Shown here piece after piece: positions 52,688 to 60,878 of a stretch of 64,000 bases of DNA. Origin of the DNA: Clostridiales bacterium (GTDB lineage: Bacteria; Bacillota; Clostridia; Christensenellales; Aristaeellaceae); assembly GCA_024684375.1 (NCBI GenBank), contig JAIKWZ010000051.1, positions 1-64,000 of the forward strand. Direction: 5' to 3'. The position numbers and the translations under genes are program-made. The notes under the pieces are model-generated. The model had not been told where the DNA came from. It searched no databases and saw nothing but the letters and a program-made list of their open reading frames with translations. Each line of letters starts with the position of its first letter. Position 1 is the stretch's first letter.

Positions 52688-53434
52688 CTACAGTCTCCTT
52701 ATGTGGAAGCCGCCGTCCGCGTCCAGCACCTGACCGGTGGTGAAGTCCAACAGTCCCGAACAGCAGGCTGAGACCATCTTCGCCACGTCTGACGGCTGCC
52801 CAAAGCGCTTAATGGGTGTCAGCCCTCCGGAGATCAGATTCTTGTACTTTTCGTGCACTACTTTGGTCATATCAGTGTCTATGATACCGGGGCGTATCTC
52901 AAACACGGGGATCCCCGCTTCGGCGAGCCTGTCCGCGAACAGGAGGGTCACCATGCCCACTCCGGCCTTGGACACACAGTATTCCCCGCGGCTGGTTGAC
53001 GAAGTGTAAGCGGACATGGAGCCGATGTTGATTATTCGGGGAGCATATGCTTCAAGGCCCCGGTTTTTAAGCTCCAGCATGAGCTTTGCGGCGGCCTGAC
53101 ACATAAAAAATGTGCCCTTCAGGTTTACGCCCAACACCTCGTCGAAGCTCTCTTCCGTCGTGTCGAGGATGTCCCTGCGCACGCGGGGAGCCATTCCGGC
53201 ATTGTTTACCAGCACATCCAGCCGGCCGAAACGCCGCATGACCTGGTCAAACAGCGCCTTTCGCTGCGTGCCGTCGGCGATATTGCAGCCGATGTATACC
53301 GCGCCTGCGGGCAGTTCCACGTTAGGCACAGCGCGGGTACCGGAGTAGACGACCTGATAACCGTCATGGACAAGCGCTTCCGCTATGCCTCTGCCTATGC
53401 CGCGTGTCGAACCGGTAACTACGGCGATCTTCAT
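52688..53434 (-). CDS. Short-chain dehydrogenase/reductase
   Basis: A 248-residue classical SDR. The NAD(P) motif is VTGSTRGIGRGIAEAL near residue 6, NNAGMAPR is near 82, and the catalytic Ser-Tyr-Lys lies in NIGSMSAYTSSTSRGEYCVSKAG near 140-162 (Tyr and Lys of YCVSK). It closes with PGIIDTDMTKV and a nucleotide-distal FTTGQVLDADGGFH. Oxidation of a hydroxyl or reduction of a ketone in the pathway of the neighbouring flavoenzymes is inferred. Its ATG overlaps the OYE stop as ATGA, with GGAGG upstream. Confidence 0.9.
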   Translation of the reverse strand: MKIAVVTGSTRGIGRGIAEALVHDGYQVVYSGTRAVPNVELPAGAVYIGCNIADGTQRKALFDQVMRRFGRLDVLVNNAGMAPRVRRDILDTTEESFDEVLGVNLKGTFFMCQAAAKLMLELKNRGLEAYAPRIINIGSMSAYTSSTSRGEYCVSKAGVGMVTLLFADRLAEAGIPVFEIRPGIIDTDMTKVVHEKYKNLISGGLTPIKRFGQPSDVAKMVSACCSGLLDFTTGQVLDADGGFHIRRL

Positions 53435-54735
53435 TTGAGAGCCTCCAGAGAATAGAATTGTCGGTCGCGTACTATACAGCCCGCGGGGCTGCCCGCACGC
53501 AGCAGTTTGGCGCAGCCTCCGCAGGTCACGCAGGGCGCGTCGAGGGTTTGTCCGGAGAGTATTTTGTTGGGGAAACCGGGGTCGGCAAACGCCATACGGC
53601 CGAAACCGGCCATGGCGCAGGAACCCTGTGCGACCATGCCTGCGGCCAGATACGGGGCAAACTGCCGCAGGTACGAAAACGCGCTGCCTATCACGGGCAG
53701 ATCCGGGAAACAATGCTGTATCTCGCTCACGCAGCGCATCATACGGTCAACGCCCACGAGCGGATGCTCGTCAGGCACATAGTTTCCGTGATCGTAGGGA
53801 CGGTTCACGTGAGGGTTTTTGTACGGATTCCCGGCAGTCACGTTAATGATCGGTATATCCATTTCTGATCTTAGTATGCCGACGAGACATTTGGCTTCGT
53901 CCAGCCGGGGAGCGAGCCCGCTGTTTGGGGCCACACCGAAACCGTAGGGATAGCTGAAACCGTCATACACGTTCAGACGGCTGGTCAGGAAAAAATCGCC
54001 TGTGATGTTCGCTTTGGCCGCGCGGTAAGCGTTTAGAAGGAAGCGGATCCTGTTTTCAAAGCTGCCGCCGTAAGCGCCGGGACGGGTGTAGGCGGAAAGC
54101 AGCTCACACGCCAGGTAGCGGTGACAGCATTTGACGTCCATTCCGTCAAAGCCGGCAGTCTGGGCAAGACGGGCGGTCTCCCCGAAGCGCTCTTCATACA
54201 TTTTCAGCTGGTCATCGGTCAGGATGCAGTTCTGCGGCAGGGGAGTATCTTCAAACAGCGGGTTGCTGTAGGCGATAAGCGGCTCGGGATAGCCGTGTGG
54301 CTTGGAGTAGCGCCCGGAATTTGTGGCCTGCATGACTATGACCGGAGCGAAGCCGTTCTTTTTGAGACCCGCCTCTTTTATCTGCTCTGCCAGACGCTTA
54401 AACGCGTCCAGATTTTCTTGAGTCAGCATAAGCTGGTGAGCGCTGGCGCGCACCTCAGGCGCGGTCGCTACTGCCTCAAACCAGATAAGCCCCGCACCGC
54501 CCTCTGCGAAGCGCAGGTAACGGCGTACAGTAAGCTCTCCCGGACTGCCTGTTTCTGTGCCGTCGGTACCTTCCATCGGCTGCAGCGCGATGCGGTTATG
54601 CGCGGTGAACGCTCCGATCTTGAGCGGAGTATTCAGAACGGCCAAATCATCGCTGTGAGGCAGAGATATGCCGAGCCGCCCGGCGGTCAGTTCGATGTCA
54701 TTCCAGGTTTTATAGTGAAATATCTCGTGAGGCAT
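53431..54735 (-). CDS. Old-yellow-enzyme-like FMN oxidoreductase
   Basis: A 434-residue TIM-barrel flavoprotein of the OYE/2,4-dienoyl-CoA reductase group. It has LKIGAFTAHNRIALQPMEG at the N terminus, KCCHRYLACELLSAYTRPG near 197, and GGSFENRIRFLL, the usual FMN/substrate signature. It ends in APCVTCGGCAKLL near 410, the cysteine run that binds 4Fe-4S in dienoyl-CoA reductases, but lacks their ~250-residue C-terminal FAD/NAD domain. It may obtain electrons from another protein. The ATG at 54735 follows GGGAG by nine nt; an earlier ATG has no ribosome site. It is first gene of the redox operon. Confidence 0.85.
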   Translation of the reverse strand: MPHEIFHYKTWNDIELTAGRLGISLPHSDDLAVLNTPLKIGAFTAHNRIALQPMEGTDGTETGSPGELTVRRYLRFAEGGAGLIWFEAVATAPEVRASAHQLMLTQENLDAFKRLAEQIKEAGLKKNGFAPVIVMQATNSGRYSKPHGYPEPLIAYSNPLFEDTPLPQNCILTDDQLKMYEERFGETARLAQTAGFDGMDVKCCHRYLACELLSAYTRPGAYGGSFENRIRFLLNAYRAAKANITGDFFLTSRLNVYDGFSYPYGFGVAPNSGLAPRLDEAKCLVGILRSEMDIPIINVTAGNPYKNPHVNRPYDHGNYVPDEHPLVGVDRMMRCVSEIQHCFPDLPVIGSAFSYLRQFAPYLAAGMVAQGSCAMAGFGRMAFADPGFPNKILSGQTLDAPCVTCGGCAKLLRAGSPAGCIVRDRQFYSLEALK

Positions 54736-54774
54736 GGTTGATGCTCCCTGTTCCATAAACGGATTAACGCGGGT

Positions 54775-54804
54775 TTGGACTTGATTTCAGCGCGTGTTTA
54801 TAAT
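54775..54804 (+). promoter_or_regulatory. Sigma-A-type promoter for the rightward Gfo/Idh/MocA gene
   Basis: TTGGAC (54775-54780) and TATAAT (54799-54804) are 18 bp apart, 45 nt before the ATG at 54849. The matching leftward promoter for the OYE gene was not resolved. Confidence 0.55.
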
Positions 54805-54848
54805 ATCATATTCAGCGGAAAATGGCAATTCTCGGGAAGGGGAAAAAC

Positions 54849-55826
54849 ATGCTGAAAGTAGGAATAATAGGCTGCGCTGGACATTACGGCTTAGCGATAG
54901 ACAGCGCGGACAAATACAACACGTGCAGTATTGCCGCGGTCGCCTCTGCGAACGACAGTACGGACGACACTTCCCTGCGCATCGTGGCGGAAAAAAGGGG
55001 CATACCGTTTTACGCGGACTGGCGACAGATGCTTGAAACAGAAAAGCCGGACATAGCGGAGGTCGATAACCGTTACGACCGCCACGCTGCGGTTTCTGCC
55101 GCCTGTCTGGAACGGGGCTGCAGCGTATACTGCGAAAAGCCGCTGGCTACTGCCTTCAGCGACCTTGAAATGCTGAAAAATGCGTGGAAGGCGTCCGGCA
55201 AGGCGCTGGGCGGAATGTTCAACCTGCGCTGGACGGGCTGGTTTTTGGGCGTAAAACAGGCGATAGAAGCGGGGGAGATAGGGAAGGTCCGGCTTATCCA
55301 CGCCCAGAAAAGCTATAAGTTCGGCACGCGCCCCGAATTCTTCCGGCACCGCGATATGTACGGAGGATTGATACCTTGGGTAGCTATCCACGCTCTCGAC
55401 TGGTGCCTCGCGCTGGGAGGAAAATGCTTAAGCGTGTCGGCGCTGCAGAGCGCAGGCGACAACCGGGGCTGCGGTGAGACAGAGATGAGCGCCGTCATAC
55501 AGATGGAGCTGGAAAACGAGGTGTTCGCCACGGTCTCGGCGGACTATTTCCGCCCACAAGGCGCGGCGCGCCACGACGACGACCGCATACGCGTTACCGG
55601 AACGAAGGGCATGATAGAGGTGATCGACGGCGTCGCGTGGCTTGAAAACGACAGACCCCGCCGCGCCATAAGCCTGCCCGAGCCGGGCGATGCGTTCGGG
55701 GAGTTCATAAAAGCGGTAGAGGCAGGCACGGCAGAACGCTTTGCCCTGGACGCGATAGAAAGCACGCGGATCGCGCTTTTGGCGCGGGAGGCAGGAGACC
55801 TGAAACGCACGCTCAGGACGGACTGA
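54849..55826 (+). CDS. Gfo/Idh/MocA family oxidoreductase
   Basis: A 325-residue NAD(P)-dependent enzyme. It starts VGIIGCAGHYGLAID, has EKP in VYCEKPLATAFSDLE near 105, and the substrate-domain segment GGLIPWVAIHALDWCLAL near 180. The ATG at 54849 follows GGGAAGGGG; nine earlier codons are in frame but overlap the ribosome site. It is transcribed away from the OYE/SDR/flavoprotein operon, implying a shared substrate. No terminator was found after the stop. Confidence 0.86.
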   Translation: MLKVGIIGCAGHYGLAIDSADKYNTCSIAAVASANDSTDDTSLRIVAEKRGIPFYADWRQMLETEKPDIAEVDNRYDRHAAVSAACLERGCSVYCEKPLATAFSDLEMLKNAWKASGKALGGMFNLRWTGWFLGVKQAIEAGEIGKVRLIHAQKSYKFGTRPEFFRHRDMYGGLIPWVAIHALDWCLALGGKCLSVSALQSAGDNRGCGETEMSAVIQMELENEVFATVSADYFRPQGAARHDDDRIRVTGTKGMIEVIDGVAWLENDRPRRAISLPEPGDAFGEFIKAVEAGTAERFALDAIESTRIALLAREAGDLKRTLRTD

Positions 55827-55867
55827 CGGTAAGAAAAATGATAAAACGAAAAAACAGCTGAAAATCG

Positions 55868-56473
55868 TTACCGGCCGTCTGCCAGCACCCTTATCAGCGA
55901 GATACCGTGCCTTTTGCAATAGACGGCGGCCTTGAAAAGACCTGTGCACATGCGCCCGTCCGCTTCCGCCACGGTCAGCTTCACCGGAGTTTCCAGGGTG
56001 GCGAGTTTCCGGCTTTCATTTCCGAGCAGCAAAAGCGTGTACTCGCCTCTATCCGCCTGGATCTCCCAGACGGGCAAGGCAGTATCCAGCCCCGCCGCGC
56101 TCAACAGAGCGGACGCATCGGCTTTGATCCCGTCGGCATGAGCTGACGGGATCAGCGTTTCGCTTTCAAAACGGTCGTTCAGCTCAAGCAGGCGTCTGTC
56201 GAGGGCAGCGTAATCCGCGCCCGCTTTCCTGTAAACGCTTCCCATGAGATCGGTCATGAATTCGTCGCCGGCTATGCCGTAGAGCAGGCTCTCATACCTG
56301 TCCAGATCATCCGGGGTGCAGGTTTCCATGTTCAGACTGAAGCGCAGGATGATCTGCCCGAAGCAGGGGATGGCGACCATTTCCTCGTAAACGAGGACAT
56401 GATCAGACATAATGTTCGCTTTTTTGGCTACTGTCTCGATGCTTTGTGTAAGCTGCTTGCTATCTATGTACAT
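55868..56473 (-). CDS. Hypothetical protein
   Basis: A 201-residue soluble protein I do not recognise. It is acidic and strand/helix mixed, with QIILRFSLNMETCTPDDLDRY near 40 and ADYAALDRRLLELNDRFES near 85. The C-terminal ~60 residues (YTLLLLGNESRKLATLE, VYCKRHGISLIRVL) look like a small alpha/beta element. No signal peptide or membrane segment. No strong ribosome site precedes the ATG at 56473. It lies 78 nt downstream of the phosphoesterase gene and is probably the last gene of that operon. Confidence 0.6.
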   Translation of the reverse strand: MYIDSKQLTQSIETVAKKANIMSDHVLVYEEMVAIPCFGQIILRFSLNMETCTPDDLDRYESLLYGIAGDEFMTDLMGSVYRKAGADYAALDRRLLELNDRFESETLIPSAHADGIKADASALLSAAGLDTALPVWEIQADRGEYTLLLLGNESRKLATLETPVKLTVAEADGRMCTGLFKAAVYCKRHGISLIRVLADGR

Positions 56474-56551
56474 ACTGCGCTCAATAAGTCCGTATCATCG
56501 GGTCTGCGCGGTGGTCAATACGCCACCTCAGCTGCGCTGTAAAACATACTA

Positions 56552-57220
56552 CTATTTGCAGACGCGTGGTTTCATCAGCCGAGAGAACAGCCGACCCAGG
56601 CCACTTGGCCTGACCGCGGGCTGGGGCACGTCTATGTCCAGTATGTGCCAGCCCACGGCGTTATATACAGTGGTGTCTCCGTATACGACCGACTGGGGCA
56701 GACGGTCGCCGTAGCTTTGGTGAACATGGCCGTGGATAAGATACATGGGGTGGAACTCATCTATCAGCCTGACGAAGCACTCGAATCCCCGATGAGCGTT
56801 GTCTGGCGCGTCGCCGTACCCCCGCGGCGGCGCGTGAGTGATGATTATGTCTACTCCGCCCGCTTTTCGTATCAGGCGGGATACTCGCTTTATTCGCGCG
56901 CGCATCTCCTTTTCGCTGTACTGGTAAGTTCCGGGGTGGTAGCGTAAGCATCCGCCCAGCCCCAGTATCCTTAAACCGTTAAAGTTTATCAGCGTGTCTT
57001 CGGCGCTGTCGCAGCCTTCCGGCGGATAGTGTTCGTAGCCTGTGTCGTGATTGCCGTGCACATAATACAATGGCTTCCCGCTCATTGTGACCAAAAATTC
57101 CAGATACTCCTGCTTCAGATCGCCGCAGGAGAGTATGCAGTCGATCCCGCTTAAGCGTCCCGGCTGGTAGTAATCCCACAGGTATTTGGATTCCTCGTCC
57201 GCAATGAGCAGGATCTTCAT
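56552..57220 (-). CDS. Metallophosphoesterase
   Basis: A 222-residue calcineurin-like phosphoesterase. The dimetal motifs are SCGDLKQEYLEFL near 31, YYVHGNHDTGYEHY near 52, IIITHAPPRGYGD near 123, and LIHGHVHQSYGD near 160. The usual first motif DxH is replaced by ADEES at residue 7, as in some divergent members. It likely hydrolyses a phosphomonoester or cyclic phosphodiester. Its ATG overlaps the stop of the ParB/BMP gene as ATGA, so the two are translationally coupled, pointing to a shared pathway, possibly signalling. Confidence 0.87.
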   Translation of the reverse strand: MKILLIADEESKYLWDYYQPGRLSGIDCILSCGDLKQEYLEFLVTMSGKPLYYVHGNHDTGYEHYPPEGCDSAEDTLINFNGLRILGLGGCLRYHPGTYQYSEKEMRARIKRVSRLIRKAGGVDIIITHAPPRGYGDAPDNAHRGFECFVRLIDEFHPMYLIHGHVHQSYGDRLPQSVVYGDTTVYNAVGWHILDIDVPQPAVRPSGLGRLFSRLMKPRVCK

Positions 57221-59151
57221 AGCGAGCTTTCCTCCGCTTCGGGAGGTATGGCGTCTCTGTGGATCCCCAGGAGCCTGACCAGATTGCGTGACTGGGGCAG
57301 CAGCTCGTCAAATTCGGGGATGCGCCCCTCCACGTTGTCGTTCAGCCAGTCCATGCGCATCAGTTCATCGGGTGTGAATACGTGCGTGCCGTCGCTTATC
57401 AGACTTCCGTCCTGAGAGGTTATCGGGCACAGGAAGGGGTCTATCTGCTCGGACGAGATGCCGCGCTTAAGTATCTCAGCCAGCGTTTTGAGGCCGGAGG
57501 GCAGGCTTTCGTCCAGATCCACGTTCACCACTCCCGCGCTTAGCCCCCACCAGTCGTTTATGGCGCGGCGTCTGTCCCGGGCAGCCTCGATGCCGCCGGA
57601 CTTGAGGGCGCGTATCGTTTTGTCGTAGAACACGCCCCAGTTCCAGCGCGGGGAGGCCAGGGGGCGCATTTCCCCGTTTTCGACCTGATAAGTGCCCTGA
57701 TGCCACGCGACTGCGGAGTTTGCCCCGTCCCTGTCACGGTTGCTGATAACATCAGCGCCGCTTTCCAGCAGTTCCTGAACGGGGTTCCCCTCAAGGCAGC
57801 TCCACTTCAGGCACACTCTGGCGCGGGGATTTGTAAGCCTGGCGCCCAAAGCGAAGGCGTTTATGGCGCACACGCTCCCCACGATGGGGTAATTCGCAAC
57901 ATAGCCTATCCGGTCGGTACGGGACACGGCGCCTGCGATAGCGCCCGCGATATACTTGCTTTCGTATATGCGGCAGTAATACCCGCGTACCTCAGCATAG
58001 GCAAGTGAAAGGGAACAGTTGTACACTGCCACGTTTTTATGCTCCGCGGCGATACGGCGGCAGGCGTCGATGAGTGTAGGCGTGGTTGCGAAGATCACGT
58101 TGGCGCCTTCGGCTACTGCCGTCTCCATGCACTTGAGCGCGTCGGAATGTGTCAGGTAGCTGCTCACGCTCACGCCGTCGAGGTTTAGGTCTTTAAGATA
58201 GTTTTCGCCCTGTTTGTGGGCGGATGCCCAGGGACTGGTGGCCGGGTCAAAATCGTAAATGAAAGCGGCATGCAGCCTGTCCGAACCAAGCAGGCGCTCC
58301 AGCAGGCTTTTTTCGCGGGTCTCCGGCTGGATGCTGAAGGAGATCGGGCTGCCTTGCGCCAGAAGCCGCACATCGGGCCAGATCGCTGAAAGAGTCCTGT
58401 GCAGCTCTTCGTTCGTCATGTCCCGCAATTCCGCGAAAGGATGGATCTCAAGATAAGTGAGCAGCACGTCGGCGGCAGTCAAGGGCAGCTTCTCTGTGTT
58501 GATACGCTCAAACTCAGCTGAAAAGCGCATGAATTCACCGGAAAACTCCCTTCTGAACGCCTCATCCCACACTTGACCGGGCTCAAAGCCCAGCGCTGCC
58601 TGCAGCCGGGCGTAACCGCCGGATAAAGTGAAGGAAACGGTGTACAGGGAACTGCACCTGTAGAAATCCATGAACTCGTAGTACAGCTTTACCTCCGGGT
58701 CATCGCTTGGCTCGGGCACGAGGCGGGTGACCTGCCCGAGTATGCTGAAGGCGCCCAGGCTTTTCATCACGCTGACCCGCTTATGCCCTTCCTGCACGTA
58801 AAAGTTGCCCAGATACTCGTAGCAGATTATAGGTGTGGTGATCCCGCACTCAAACTGGGAGGCGCACAGGTTTACCCATTTGGAGCCGAACTCGCTGTTA
58901 ATGTCGATCAGCGGCATGAAATTTCCGGCGAAGGCGGCCTTGCGGCCCTCTGCCCATGTGCCCGTGATCCTGCTTATTGGTATATCTATGATGCCCATCT
59001 CCTGAGCGGCCGCGGTCGCGGAGGATCTGAGTATGTTTTTGAGCACCGCAGGGTAAGGGGACACACCCTTTGCCATACAGGCGTTAAAGTATTTTTTGCC
59101 CTGTCTCAGAGCGTTTTGATATTGATCTACGGCTTCCGACTGAAAAGACAT
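57217..59151 (-). CDS. ParB-like nuclease domain fused to BMP-type binding domain
   Basis: A 644-residue protein without signal peptide or membrane segment. Residues ~50-135 carry a ParB/sulfiredoxin-like fold: IIDIPISRITGTW, FMPLIDINSEFG and the typical VQEGHKRVSVMKSLGA at 118. Residues ~290-560 match the BMP family of periplasmic nucleoside-binding proteins (PnrA/Med): HAAFIYDFDPAT, GANVIFATTPTLIDACRRIA, SKYIAGAIAGAVSRTDRIGY and a closing GVFYDKTIRALKSGG. Because the protein stays in the cytoplasm, it is more plausibly a nucleoside- or sugar-sensing regulator or enzyme than a transporter part. It lies between a GH4 gene and a metallophosphoesterase gene. The combination of domains is clear; function is unknown. 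Confidence 0.8.
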   Translation of the reverse strand: MSFQSEAVDQYQNALRQGKKYFNACMAKGVSPYPAVLKNILRSSATAAAQEMGIIDIPISRITGTWAEGRKAAFAGNFMPLIDINSEFGSKWVNLCASQFECGITTPIICYEYLGNFYVQEGHKRVSVMKSLGAFSILGQVTRLVPEPSDDPEVKLYYEFMDFYRCSSLYTVSFTLSGGYARLQAALGFEPGQVWDEAFRREFSGEFMRFSAEFERINTEKLPLTAADVLLTYLEIHPFAELRDMTNEELHRTLSAIWPDVRLLAQGSPISFSIQPETREKSLLERLLGSDRLHAAFIYDFDPATSPWASAHKQGENYLKDLNLDGVSVSSYLTHSDALKCMETAVAEGANVIFATTPTLIDACRRIAAEHKNVAVYNCSLSLAYAEVRGYYCRIYESKYIAGAIAGAVSRTDRIGYVANYPIVGSVCAINAFALGARLTNPRARVCLKWSCLEGNPVQELLESGADVISNRDRDGANSAVAWHQGTYQVENGEMRPLASPRWNWGVFYDKTIRALKSGGIEAARDRRRAINDWWGLSAGVVNVDLDESLPSGLKTLAEILKRGISSEQIDPFLCPITSQDGSLISDGTHVFTPDELMRMDWLNDNVEGRIPEFDELLPQSRNLVRLLGIHRDAIPPEAEESSL

Positions 59152-59173
59152 TCATTCTCCTTTTGTTTTTGAC

Positions 59174-60673
59174 TCAATAGCGTTTTTTCGCTTTGTCCGC
59201 TTCGCCTGCGTTGGCGGTAGCGGCTTCGCGGTCTTTGAGCATTTCCTCAACGGTCTTAGTGTGCAGCCGCGCCGCGCCTTCGGTCACGATGGGCGGGATG
59301 AAGGTGCCGTTTAGCCGGCGCTCGGCCATGCGCTGTTTGGCTTTTTCGATCTCAAGAGCGTACTGCGGCAGCCACTCGGCCTCCTCGATAAGCAGTTCGT
59401 CGACCATCTGGTATATGGCGTCGGGTTCGCAGGCGGCGCCGGTCAGCGGATCCATGAGCATTGCCTGCCTGAGCAGCTTTATGTCGCCATTCACGGCGGC
59501 TTCGACCGCCAGGCGCTGCACGCTTATGTTGGAATTGCAGCATGCGGCGCAGCCCAGAGGCAGGTCGCCTACTTTTGGAATGCTTATGCCGTTGCCGTCC
59601 ACGTAGCCGGGCACTTCCACCACGCAGTCATCGGGCAGGTTGGTGATGGTGCCGTTGTTGATCACGTTAAAGTGGCCGCGGTAGACCCTTCCGGTCTCCA
59701 GACCTTCGATAATATAGCTGCCGTGCTCGGAGGAGCGCTTGTCTTTATTGTATTCGAAGGGAGGCTGCTTGAGCCAGTTGGGGAAATCGGTCTCGAACCA
59801 GTTGCGGCCTTCGGTGCACACCCTGAGGTACCCGCCTGTCTCGCCGTTTATCCAGCTGCCCAGGTCGATATATTTGTGGATGTTCTGCGTGTGTTTCCTG
59901 TACCAGGGCACATACTCGGACAGGTGTCCGTTGGACTCGGTGGAGAAATAGCCGAAATGGCGCATCATGTCTATCCGGACTTTCTCCGTGCGGGCGATGT
60001 CGGGGTCCGCTTCCAAAGCAGCCAAAAGTCTGTCGTTCAGGTCCACGCCGTTATGCTTGACGGAGATGTACCAGGTCATGTGATTGATGCCTGCGCAGAT
60101 GATGTCGATCTCCTCTTTTTTGTAGCCCAGCGCGTTGGCAATGAGCTGGTGGCCGCCCTGTACGCCGTGGCACAGGCCCACCGTGGGCACGCCGCCGTAC
60201 TTGTTGCAGTACCAGGTGACCATTGCGCAGGGATTTGAATAGTTGAGCAGCATGCAGCCGGGGAGGGCTGCCTCTTTTATGTCCTTGCAGAAGCCCTCGA
60301 AAGCGGCAACGTCCCTCTGGCCGTACATTATGCCGCCCGCGCACAGAGTGTCGCCCACGCACTGGTCCACACCGTACCTGAGAGGTACCTCGATGTCCTT
60401 GGTAAAGGCCTCCAGCATGCCGATGCGCACGCAGCTGATCACATATTTTGCGTCCTTGAATGCTTCGCGCCTGTCCAGCGTGGACTGTATCTTTATGTCC
60501 AGCCCGTTGGAATAAATGTCCCGCTGGCATAGCTGAGTGACCATATCAAGGTTGGCCTGATTTATGTCGGTAAAAGCCACGTCGATGTTCCTGAATTCCG
60601 GTACGCTGAGTATATCCGCCAGCAGTCTCCTGGTGAAACCTATGGAGCCTGCACCTATAAACGCTATTTTCAT
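59174..60673 (-). CDS. GH4 glycosidase, CHG subgroup (MelA/AglA-like)
   Basis: A 499-residue NAD- and metal-dependent glycosidase. The NAD motif is KIAFIGAGSIGFTRRLLADI at residue 2. LNYSNPCAMVTWYCNKYG near 150 leads to the metal motif VGLCHGVQGGHQ near 172, then CAGINHMTWYISVKHNGVD near 198. CHG differs from the CHSV of alpha-galactosidases and fits uronide-type members, but substrate remains uncertain. GAGGGGGG precedes the ATG at 60673; the frame is open upstream into the promoter region. It heads the operon with the ParB/BMP and phosphoesterase genes, 22 nt before the next gene. Confidence 0.88.
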   Translation of the reverse strand: MKIAFIGAGSIGFTRRLLADILSVPEFRNIDVAFTDINQANLDMVTQLCQRDIYSNGLDIKIQSTLDRREAFKDAKYVISCVRIGMLEAFTKDIEVPLRYGVDQCVGDTLCAGGIMYGQRDVAAFEGFCKDIKEAALPGCMLLNYSNPCAMVTWYCNKYGGVPTVGLCHGVQGGHQLIANALGYKKEEIDIICAGINHMTWYISVKHNGVDLNDRLLAALEADPDIARTEKVRIDMMRHFGYFSTESNGHLSEYVPWYRKHTQNIHKYIDLGSWINGETGGYLRVCTEGRNWFETDFPNWLKQPPFEYNKDKRSSEHGSYIIEGLETGRVYRGHFNVINNGTITNLPDDCVVEVPGYVDGNGISIPKVGDLPLGCAACCNSNISVQRLAVEAAVNGDIKLLRQAMLMDPLTGAACEPDAIYQMVDELLIEEAEWLPQYALEIEKAKQRMAERRLNGTFIPPIVTEGAARLHTKTVEEMLKDREAATANAGEADKAKKRY

Positions 60674-60755
60674 ACTGCCCCCCTCCGCCGCGGCCGCGGC
60701 CTGAAACGAAACGGGCTCCGCTGCGTATTTGCCAGTTTCGAAAAACACTGTCCAC

Positions 60756-60784
60756 ATTTTAACACAATATCAACGCTGACACAA
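60756..60784 (-). promoter_or_regulatory. Sigma-A-type promoter of the GH4-ParB/BMP operon
   Basis: On the minus strand TTGTGT (60784-60779) and TAAAAT (60761-60756) are 17 bp apart, about 83 nt before the ATG at 60673. Both boxes are imperfect. Confidence 0.5.
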
Positions 60785-60806
60785 GCGTGAGGTCAAAATA
60801 ATACAG

Positions 60807-60835
60807 GTGACTTTTTGACGACCCGGGCGTATAAT
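60807..60835 (+). promoter_or_regulatory. Promoter for the rightward GH4 gene
   Basis: TATAAT (60830-60835) is clear, with GTGACT (60807-60812) 17 bp upstream as a poor -35. It lies 44 nt before the ATG at 60879. Confidence 0.5.
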
Positions 60836-60878
60836 ATAGCAGGATAACCATGCTTGCGTGCAGGAAAGGAATGTGCGA

